The notes below the pieces were generated by a model. The model was not told the origin of the DNA. It did not search any database and saw only the letters and a program-made list of their open reading frames with translations. Below are positions 1-8,205 of a stretch of 64,000 nt of DNA, piece after piece; positions within the stretch are counted from its first letter, which is position 1, and every line of letters starts with the position of its first letter. This DNA is from Rhizoclosmatium globosum (lineage: Eukaryota > Chytridiomycota > Chytridiomycetes > Chytridiales > Chytriomycetaceae). The DNA lies in NCBI GenBank assembly GCA_002104985.1, contig MCGO01000008.1:1-64000 (forward strand). The letters run 5' to 3'. The translations under genes and the position numbers were made by a program.

Positions 1-484
1 TTCCTCACTGTCTGAATCAGGTGTATGTGCTTGTTTGGAAGGACTGCTGCAATCACACTGTAATAATTTGCCTTAACAACAACAAGACTTTAGGGTTCTT
101 TTCATACCTTATCTGTAACAGAGGCAAAATTTTCAGAAAATTTGCCCTAGAGTTGTTGGACAAGGGCCAGACAAGGAACAAGGCACACTTTGAGAATAAA
201 CTTGAAACAGATTGCTTGTCTTAAAAGAAAAGATAGGTCAAAATGCAGAACAGGAGACAAGAAGACAAGTAAGAGATAACCATACTAGCTGTGTAGATTT
301 GATAGAATCCTGGGCATCAATATTCTGCATTTTCTTGTGACTGGCCTTGGAGGTAACCAGCTTTGAAAGGCGCGTTACCTTTGGCATTAATCTAAACTAT
401 AAACGCAATACAAGTGTGAATCGGACATAATGAAAAATAAGATATAAGGAAAGAGCCAAGGATGTTGCTCCAAAAAGATAAGGG
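1..484. other. no supportable gene
   Basis: Only short reading frames without recognisable composition occur here. I see no RNA gene and no clear repeat. It probably belongs to the repeat-rich block that continues to about 8 kb. Confidence 0.4.
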
Positions 485-940
485 ATGCCCTTTGGACAAG
501 AGCTACATCATGTCAAACCCTTCCAAAGCATGCACAGTGCAGCCTTGGATGAGTTCAGAGAAGGCTCCCTATGTACAGTACAGGAAGAGAGCCATCCTCA
601 GTTGGACAAGCTGAGAAGAAACACTGCCTCTTTACCTTCTCTACATGCTGTCAGCAAACCCTTCCAAAGCATGCACAGTGCAGCCTTGGATGAGTTCAGA
701 GAAGGCTCCCTATGTACAGTACAGGAAGAGAGCCATCCTCAGTTGGACAAGCTGAGAAGAAACACTGCCTCTTTACCTTCTCTACATGCTGTCAGCAAAC
801 CCTTCCAAAGCATGCACAGTGCAGCCTTGGATGAGTTCAGAGAAGGCTCCCTATGTACAGTACAGGAAGAGAGCCATCCTCAGTTGGACAACAAGCAAGA
901 AGGCAAAGATGTTGCCAACAGCTCAAGGGAATGTGCATAG
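485..940 (+). CDS. hypothetical repeat protein (47-residue repeats)
   Basis: An ATG-initiated frame of 151 codons is made almost entirely of a 47-residue unit present in two full copies and one partial copy. Each unit begins KPFQSMHSAALDEF. The DNA period is 141 bp, a multiple of three, so the frame survives each copy. I recognise no family, signal peptide or membrane segment. The frame may be a passive result of the DNA repeat rather than a real protein. It lies 0.4 kb upstream of the first minisatellite array. No splice sites or TATA box support expression. Confidence 0.3.
   Translation: MPFGQELHHVKPFQSMHSAALDEFREGSLCTVQEESHPQLDKLRRNTASLPSLHAVSKPFQSMHSAALDEFREGSLCTVQEESHPQLDKLRRNTASLPSLHAVSKPFQSMHSAALDEFREGSLCTVQEESHPQLDNKQEGKDVANSSRECA
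515..888 (+). repeat. 141-bp tandem repeat, about 2.7 copies
   Basis: Copies start at 515, 656 and 797 with AAACCCTTCCAAAGCATGCA and are nearly identical. The third copy diverges after about 90 bp, near position 888. The near identity suggests recent duplication or homogenisation. Confidence 0.9.
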
Positions 941-1357
941 AAACAGGAGGAACTTACTATAGATCCACTTCCAGAGTTCCTTGATTGAGGGCAGCTCTGC
1001 TGAGGCAGCCGATGACAATGAATTGGAGACGCCTTTTCCAAAAAGAGAAAATCAGGACCCAAAAACAAAAAATGCTTAATAGATATAATTACTTCAAATT
1101 GTTTTAGGTACACTACAATAAAAACCTCCATCTTTGCAGAAAAAGAATATTAAACTATTACCCCTAAATGCATTGGATGAAATTTAATCAAAATTATGCC
1201 ATATTTTCCACAAAGTCTGAGTCTATTTTTTTGGAAGCTTGGTTTTGCTAAACATTGATGTGAGATTGGTTTTATGAGAGATAGACATCAGGCTTAAAGA
1301 AGAAGACAACTTAGGTTTACACCACAGTTTCTATTTGTTGTTTTTGGAGGGTGCTTT
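941..1357. other. AT-rich spacer without a gene
   Basis: This stretch lies between the 141-bp repeats and the first minisatellite. I see no coding frame, RNA gene or structured repeat that I can support. Confidence 0.4.
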
Positions 1358-1925
1358 CAGAGGACTGTAACACAGGACGCTGTTAGAGGACGGTAACACA
1401 GGACGCTGTCGGAGAACAGTAAAACAGGACGCTGTTGGAGGACGCTGTTGGAGGACGCTGTTGGAGGACGCTGTTGGAGGACGCTGTTAGAGGACGGTAA
1501 CAGGACGCTGTTGGAGGACGGTAACACAGGACGCTGTTAGAGGACGGTAAAACAGGACGCTGTTGGAGGACGGTAACACAGGACGCTGTTAGAGGACGGT
1601 AACACAGGACGCTGTTGGAGGACGGTAACACAGGACGCTGTTGGAGGACGGTAACACAGGACGCTGTTAGAGGACGGTAACACAGGACGCTGTTGGAGGA
1701 CGGTAACACAGGACGCTGTTAGAGGACGGTAAAACAGGACGCTGTTGGAGGACGGTAACACAGGACGCTGTTAGAGGACGGTAAAACAGGACGCTGTTGG
1801 AGGACGGTAACACAGGACGCTGTTAGAGGACGGTAACACAGGACGCTGTTGGAGGACGGTAACACAGGACGCTGTTGGAGGACGGTATTAGAGGACGGTA
1901 TTAGAGGACGGTATTAGAGGACGCA
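1358..1925 (+). repeat. minisatellite array 1 (26-bp unit of two 13-bp halves)
   Basis: The array is built from two alternating 13-bp half-units, GGACGCTGTTGGA (or TAGA ending) and GGACGGTAACACA. Some stretches carry only the first half repeated, for example 1427-1490, or only the second, for example 1880-1921. Reading frames across it on the minus strand are products of the repeat. The array ends about 40 bp before the TATA-like box of the next gene, so it forms that gene's immediate upstream region. Confidence 0.95.
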
Positions 1926-1966
1926 GCCAAAATTGTCACTTGAATTGTCATTCACCAAACAAACAC

Positions 1967-1973
1967 TATAAAG
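1967..1973 (+). promoter_or_regulatory. TATA-like box
   Basis: TATAAAG lies 47 bp upstream of the proposed ATG at 2020 and directly after array 1. The placement fits a core promoter for the unrecognised 978-codon gene. Confidence 0.45.
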
Positions 1974-2019
1974 ACAGGCCTTGATTCTCCATAGTAGAAT
2001 CATTCAAACCCTTCACAAA

Positions 2020-5000
2020 ATGGCTCATTGGCCTCCAATTGACCCGGATACTGACTCATTGTCTGAATCGTCCAGTGACTCTAGTGCTTCCTCATCCAAC
2101 ACCTCAGAAGATGATGATGAGCTGTTGTTTGTATATGATGCTGCGCAGGACACCAACAGTGAAGTTTTCAGTTGAACATTCTCAATATTAATTGAACTTT
2201 TTTACAGCCTACCGGCTTAATCCTTCTAAAATATTTTGCATCCAAGACATTCTTTCATTCCGAAACTATGAGACTCAGAGTCTATGGCTGGCAAGCTTAC
2301 ACCTTCTCCTAAAGAGTGATATTAGTGAAATGTGGGAGTCTCATATTCTTACGAATATTGGTACATTGATTGATTCCCTCCATCCCAATATGGAGTGGAG
2401 ACAGCAGGCCATAGTTAACTTGGTTGAATCCATTCCTCAAGCCCAAATCCCTTCTGTGTCCTTTGAAATTGCTGTCAACAGTCATAAGCAAATGTTTACA
2501 AGGCATGGCTTGAAGCCTACAACTGATAAATCAAAAATTGATATTTCTATTAATGCTCAAACTCCTAAAATGAAAAAGTTTATTGAGCTAGTGACTGGAA
2601 AGATTCCTCATATTGTTAAATGGGGAAACACTGCACTGCATGCACAGCTCATATCTGACTACTCTTGTGATATTGACTCAGATATCACAGTTACTAGAAA
2701 CTTGGAAGATATACTTCCCCAGGGAATGTATAAGCTATTACCCAAATCTGATTTCAAGTATATTCTGGACAAAAAGGTGAGCACGTTGTTTCAACAACCT
2801 TATCTGAACTTCTGTTTAGCTTGGTTGTATGATTGATCAACCAACTGGAGATGTGGATGCACGTGGCCAACCTATTTTGGAACCAGTGGATCTTGCAGAC
2901 ATTCCAAATTTTCAAATAGGAGAGGGAGAGAGGTTTCGCTTGTATATCACATACAATAAGTGCCCAGAAAACTTTACTCTGTCTCAATTCCAAACACTTC
3001 TTTGGGATCATGGAATCAGACCAGTACTTGCTGATATCCTTCCCCTTGCAACTTTACAACGTGTCTCAAATGACTCTCATGGGCTTCAAATCAATGCAAT
3101 GGTTGGACGTCCTGGACTTCGATTTCCTTCAGTCACTGTTGAAGGAAAATACCTTGCTGGATTTACAGAAAAATTCAAGAGATTGTTAAATACACAAAAT
3201 ATACCAAGAATTGCAGAATTGAAGACAGCATTGGGTGATTTTCGGTTCATTGGTGTTCATCAAGGTGTAAAGGATTTGTACACATCTGAAATTTATATGA
3301 GCCCCCCATCTGCATGGAGAGATGGAAATCCAATGTATAAACGTAAAAATACAGCTGTAGGTATTGCATCAACTCCAAGAACTAGATTTACAGTTGTTGA
3401 TGGTGCCATCAACATGATGTTTGAAAGTCAAAATCCTAGTGAGGGAATTACTACTCTTGCTCCTGTCAGTAACTGGGAAGCTTTACTCACATCTTTGGGG
3501 TTTTCTGTTGAAAGAGAGATAATGTTGGATTGTGTTCACATTGGAGGATTGAAAGCTGTCCCCACTCAAAATTGTGCTTATGAAGGTGTTTTCAAGGTTA
3601 TAATCTATTCTGGTTTCAAGTATCAGACCATTGATCATGTTGATGCAAAACATGGGTTCAGCAGCATATCTGTTGAGGAAATCATGAACAACTCTGATTC
3701 TCTTCGTAAAAAAGTTGTAGCTTTCCAGAACCATCTGCGTAAGGCAGTTAATATGTGTTTTGGGATGCGATGTGAAGTCAGAGGTGAAGAAGGGGCTGTT
3801 GCAGCATTCCTGCAGGACTTTAAAAATAAGGTCCAACAGTTTGATCGGCTTGCAAGATCTACACTTTTGATTGTTGAAAGAACAAAGGACTTGATTCAGT
3901 ACATTGACATTCGATCGCAAGCACTTTTGAGTTTGGCTGACGTTGCTTATGCCTTGCAGTCCCGCCATTCTAGACTAAAGCCATACTGGATGGAATTAGC
4001 AAATTACATCCAAAAAGAGTTTCTTTGTTTGGTTTCAAAGCCAAGAGGTTATTACACACCCAACTTTGACTTGTTCACTCTCCATTACTTTACTCAACAA
4101 GTCCATGCTTTCGGGAGTGTACCATATCAAGCCTTTCCCCTGCTTCAGATTTTGGCTAATCCACAGTCTCTGAATGATGAATTCAGAGATCCATTGCCAA
4201 AGAGTTTGGTTCCCAAGTTTGTTGACAAGGCCGCTCTTGTCAAGTATTCCAAGAAAAAGAAAAGCAAAGGAAAGAATAATCCTGAATCTGTGTTGCATCA
4301 GTCATTTGCCCCTGATAGGGTGGCACATATTATGGATATTGTCAGAACAATACAATCTCAGCCAAGGGTCACAGACATTCTTGTAACACCAAATGCTCGG
4401 ACTGTTGATGAACTAGTTACTCAAATGATAGACATGCTTTTTGATGGTCTTATAGAAGATTTGCCTGAAAATATGATTCGGTTTCCTGAAAATATGCAGC
4501 AAGTAAAGAGTCGGAAGATGCTGACTGTTGATGCTCTGAGACTGATTGTTGACAACAAAAATGCTTACCCCTATCACCTGGTAAAGGGAATATTTGGAAA
4601 TCGGGTAAAATGTTATGACGACAAGTTGGCAAGATTTATCAATTTTGATGAACAAGAAGTGGCTTCCTTTTTTCAGTCCCCACCAAATAGATCAACAAGA
4701 CTGGGACGTTATTCAAAGTACTTCGGATTACTCCTGGAACAACTACGTTCTTTTCAATCTATCATTATTTATGGTAGCAGAAATGAGGCCAATTCAGCCA
4801 AGGAGACATTGAAGAATAAGCTTGTTGCTGAAGCAAGGAAAAGATTTGAGGTGTTGCCATGTGGTGACCTTGATCCCAATCATGCAGTTTGGGCATGTTC
4901 TAATCTTAATTTGCCTGGTGAAAGAAGAATGCAATTCCTGCGAATGTATCATATTGATGGAAGAGGAATACCATATAATGCCAAAACTAATGGTTTAATT

Positions 5001-5036
5001 TATCTTCCGTCCGCAAAACAGAATGTAGTTGTATAG
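2020..5036 (+). CDS. unrecognised large protein gene between two minisatellite arrays
   Basis: I infer three exons: 2020-2170, 2208-2776 and 2820-5036. The introns are 37 and 43 nt, begin GTTGAA and GTGAGC, end ACAG and TTAG, and keep phase. The product would be 978 residues. Its first 50 residues are acidic and serine-rich (DTDSLSESSSDSSASSSN). A lysine-rich patch, KKKKSKGK, lies near residue 715 and could be a nuclear signal. The rest looks globular. I see no DDE, reverse transcriptase, helicase, nuclease or tyrosine recombinase motif, so I assign no function. Arrays of the same repeat lie on both sides in the same orientation, and a small coiled-coil gene follows. This suggests either the main gene of an undescribed mobile element or a lineage-specific gene. 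The frame is long and intact, which argues for selection or recent arrival. Confidence 0.7.
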
Positions 5037-5169
5037 TTTATTTGTGTTGCTTTAATTTGTATCAGTGTTTTAGTTTCAGAAATAGAATACACTTTTGATA
5101 ACCTTTCCTCATGTTGCAGAAAAATTCAAAACAATATTGCAGAACTTTTTTGCAGACTGCAATCAGAAT

Positions 5170-5736
5170 CAGAGGACAGTGACCTGGAGGACGCTGTTGG
5201 AGGACGGTAACACAGGACGCTGTTGGAGGACGCTGTTGGAGGACGGTAACACAGGACGCTGTTGGAGGACGCTGTAGGAGGACGGTAACACAGGACGCTG
5301 TTGGAGGACGGTAACCTGGAGGACGCTGTTGGAGGACGGTAACACAGGACGCTGTTGGAGGACGGTAACCTGGAGGACGCTGTTGGAGGACGCTGTAGGA
5401 GGACGGTAACACAGGACGCTGTTGGAGGACGGTAACCTGGAGGACGCTGTAGGAGGACGGTAACACAGGACGCTGTTGGAGGACGGTAACCTGGAGGACG
5501 CTGTTGGAGGACGCTGTTGGAGGACGGTAACACAGGACGCTGTTGGAGGACGCTGTAGGAGGACGGTAACACAGGACGCTGTTGGAGGACGGTAACCTGG
5601 AGGACGCTGTTGGAGGACGGTAACACAGGACGCTGTTAGAGGACGGTAACACAGGACGCTGTTGGAGGACGGTAACACAGGACGCTGTTGGAGGACGGTA
5701 ACCTGGAGGACGCTGTTGGAGGACGGTAACACAGGA
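5170..5736 (+). repeat. minisatellite array 2 (same family as array 1)
   Basis: This array uses the same two half-units as array 1, in the same orientation. It has an added variant of the second half, GGACGGTAACCTGGA (15 bp), which array 1 lacks. It fills the space between the 978-codon gene and the coiled-coil gene at 5765. Minus-strand frames across it are repeat artefacts. Confidence 0.95.
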
Positions 5737-5764
5737 GGGAGGAAAGACTTTTTTAATCACCAAA

Positions 5765-6070
5765 ATGATCATTGAAATTGATAGAGACACATTGATGGAT
5801 GGCTATCAGGCTGCCCTGCGTTTCATTAAGCATCTGGAGGCCATTGTGAAGGAGCAATCAGAGCAGATTCATGACCTTAATGAGGAAATAGGCACAGTGA
5901 ATCATGGCAACTCTGAGCTAGAGCAAAAATTGAAGCAAGTCACTGCCTCATTGGATCAACTCAGGCAAATGCAAGTTCTGCAGGGAACAATTGAAGATGC
6001 TTCTCAAAGTGGATCAAAGAGAAGGCACTCAAGTACAAAAGCCAAAATTGAATATACAGTTCAACAGTGA
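5765..6070 (+). CDS. small coiled-coil protein, unrecognised
   Basis: A 101-codon frame starts at an ATG 29 bp after array 2. Residues 20-75 have a strong heptad pattern (LEAIVKEQSEQIHDLNEEIG), consistent with a parallel coiled coil that could oligomerise. The last 20 residues are basic (SKRRHSSTKAK) and could bind nucleic acid or act as a nuclear signal. An AATAAA motif lies about 40 bp downstream. The gene runs in the same direction as the 978-codon gene and may belong to the same unit. I recognise no family. Confidence 0.55.
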   Translation: MIIEIDRDTLMDGYQAALRFIKHLEAIVKEQSEQIHDLNEEIGTVNHGNSELEQKLKQVTASLDQLRQMQVLQGTIEDASQSGSKRRHSSTKAKIEYTVQQ

Positions 6071-6111
6071 AGTAATGTTGCTGAAAGTGGGCATATTCAA
6101 TGGCATATTAA

Positions 6112-6117
6112 ATAAAC
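6112..6117 (+). promoter_or_regulatory. polyadenylation-type signal
   Basis: AATAAA sits 42 bp after the stop codon of the coiled-coil gene and supports that gene's 3' end. Confidence 0.4.
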
Positions 6118-6257
6118 ATACTGATATTCTCTGAATTTACTCTCTGAATTAACCACCATACATAGAGTGTGACTGAAATATCATCCTGTTAAAGTGTCAC
6201 CTCCTGTGCCTATGTGCCATCACATGTAGATTTCCATCCCTCATATTAAACATTTTT

Positions 6258-6320
6258 GGCTTAGTTGGTATGTAACACTGCTTCCGCTCGCGAGGTGGTG
6301 GGATCAAACCCACTAGAGGG
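6258..6320 (+). repeat. tRNA-like sequence (A box and B box), possible SINE head
   Basis: TGGCTTAGTTGG matches the pol III A box. GTGGG-ATCAAAC-CCCAC forms a perfect 5-bp T-arm with a 7-base loop and a degenerate B box. I cannot fold a proper acceptor stem, so this is not a functional tRNA. Array 3 begins about 20 bp downstream, as in a tRNA-derived short interspersed element with a repetitive tail. Confidence 0.5.
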
Positions 6321-6340
6321 TAGCGTCCCCTGCACACAAC

Positions 6341-6574
6341 GTTAGCGTTCTGTGGGTTACGGTCCTGCAAGGTCAGCGTCCTGTAGGTTACGGTCCTGCC
6401 AGGTCAGCGTCCTGTAGGTTACGGTCCTGCAAGGTCAGCGTCCTGTAGGTTACGGTCCTACAAGGTCAGCGTCCTGTAGGTTACGGTCCTGCAAGGTCAG
6501 CGTCCTGTAGGTTACGGTCCTGCAAGGTCAGCGTCCTGTAGGTTACGGTCCTGCAAGGTCAGCGTCCTGCAGGA
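6341..6574 (-). repeat. minisatellite array 3 (31-bp unit), inverted relative to arrays 1 and 2
   Basis: Read on the minus strand, each 31-bp unit is GGACGCTGACCTTGCA followed by GGACCGTAACCTACA. These are diverged versions of the two half-units in arrays 1 and 2. About 7 copies occur, with very few changes between them. The array forms the end of the transposase remnant that follows. Confidence 0.9.
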
Positions 6575-7840
6575 TGAAGGTGACTCATCCTAATCACCCT
6601 AATCCAACAGTATAGAACACAGTCGTCAGGAACACTATGGCGCTCTTTCTGAGTGACAACTTCCTCTGCAAAATATTGACGCTGATCATCAATGTCAGCT
6701 GGCGGAATTTGTGCCTTTCTTGTTCGCTGGCGATAGCTGAGCCCACTTCGTCGAAGGAAGCGCTGTACCCACATCTTCCCCTTGTCCAAATTAGAGTTTA
6801 AAATTCCAGGAACAAGGCGGAATAATTCAAGTGCTACCCATTCCGTTGATATATGCTGACATTCGTTTATCTTGCGATAAATGTTGCAAACAAGGACGCG
6901 TTCAATCTCCAAAGGTGCGATTGACTTTCTCCCTTTATGGAGTGTAAATTTGTTGAAGTTTGGTGTGCTCTCCATGATTGGGATTTCTTTTACCCATTTC
7001 CGCAATGATGTTTGCGGGATTTCGAATTGATGCTCTAAATTTCGCCAACCTGGACCATTATTGGCATTGCGCAAATTACGAGCACAGTATGCAAAAGCAA
7101 GTTTTTCTGCAATTGTAAACTTTCTCCTTTTCGTAATAGGATTGCTTGCAAACTTCCGTCTCAGTCTGCGTTTGTCAATCTTTGACACAGGCAATGTATC
7201 AGTCTCTGTCAAGGAAACATCCAGAGAATTGTCTGCAGTATTGTCGACCAGATCTAAAAGTGATGATTCTGCGATGCGAAGTAGTTTGTCGAGGTGTTTA
7301 GGAATTTCAATTGCAATCCTTGGGCCAGCTTCAGCTTGAGTGGTTTGAATGTTACTGCTGGCTTGAATAACAGGCGAATGTGGAGAAGAACATGAATTAC
7401 TGGTGTCTGAGGCAATGTCTGCAGCATCCGGAAATTCAGGGTCCCATTCATCACTATCTTCGCCAGCCCTGTTATCCTTGCTTAAACTATATTCACTGCC
7501 AGAATCGTCGTCAATGCTTGTCGCAAAGGAGTTAACACTGTATGAATGGTTTCCACTCACCAAAGTAAAGCCGGTCTTCGTCGTCATCGTCGCTAGGGCA
7601 ATCTTCTTCAGCCATCACAATTTTTTCTGCGATATCAGTCTCTTGAATTTGCGGAGTAGGAATCAGCGGAGTCAATCGTACGTTGCTGGTGTTGTCTTGG
7701 TCTGGATCGCCATTGATCCCATTCAATGGATTGGAGGAGGACACGCCGATTGATTCACCGTAGAATCTTTGGATAGGTACAGTTAGGTTGGCATTTTGAA
7801 TTGGCGGCTTCAGGTGTTGCCGGTTGATGTGTTCCTTCAT
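6559..7840 (-). pseudogene. truncated Tc5/pogo-type transposase remnant
   Basis: Two minus-strand frames, 7840-7532 and 7587-6559, together give an acidic N-terminal region. A central part carries helix-turn-helix features (ITKRRKFTIAEKLAFAYCAR, then SLRKWVKEI). A CENP-B-type second helix-turn-helix segment follows (MWVQRFLRRSGLSYRQRTRK). These match the DNA-binding half of Tc5/pogo family transposases. The DDE catalytic domain that should follow is absent, because the frame ends within array 3. A donor at 7560 (GTGAGTGG) and an acceptor at 7517 would remove 44 nt but do not restore the phase, so I infer a frameshift or decay between the two frames. Confidence 0.7.
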
Positions 7841-7982
7841 CTTGTCTCAAGTTTTCGGACAAGATGAAAATCAAACGTTGGAGCTATCACAACAGCAAAT
7901 CTTATGTAAAAGAACACACAGAATTACGAATCTACAGCTTTTAAGGCTTTATTTGGATTATATAAAAATAATATTCGTTGTC

Positions 7983-8035
7983 GTGCGCACATCGGTCAAC
8001 GGTGAAAATTTTCGCTGCACACCGAGTGTGCGCAC
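7983..8035. repeat. short inverted repeat
   Basis: GTGCGCAC followed by CGGT is mirrored by ACCG and GTGCGCAC about 25 bp later, giving a possible hairpin. It lies between the transposase remnant and the next gene. It could be a remnant of a transposon end. Confidence 0.4.
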
Positions 8036-8205
8036 GGCTCGATACTTTACGGTAAATTGAAGCCGGTTATGAAGCCATTTAGGGAAGACAGGAGGTCGAG
8101 GGTGCTTTGTATGATCGAGTACGAACTCAACCATTGATCAGTTTCTTTCCCTCCACTCGAGTATTTGCTGTTAATACTGTTACCGTTGAAAAAACAACCA
8201 ATTCA

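Noticed and set aside
1383..1761. Minus-strand reading frames of 74-108 codons across array 1
   Set aside because: They consist only of the translated repeat (LPSSNSVL pattern) and follow the array edges, with no independent coding signal.
1358..5736. LTR retrotransposon with the arrays as long terminal repeats
   Set aside because: The arrays are minisatellites without TG...CA ends, there is no primer-binding site or polypurine tract that I can support, and no reverse transcriptase, integrase or Gag motif lies between them.
5062..5790. Minus-strand reading frames of up to 242 codons across array 2
   Set aside because: All are products of the minisatellite unit in different frames.
6341..6574. 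Possible CRISPR array
   Set aside because: The 31-bp units are directly adjacent with no unique spacers, and the genome is eukaryotic.
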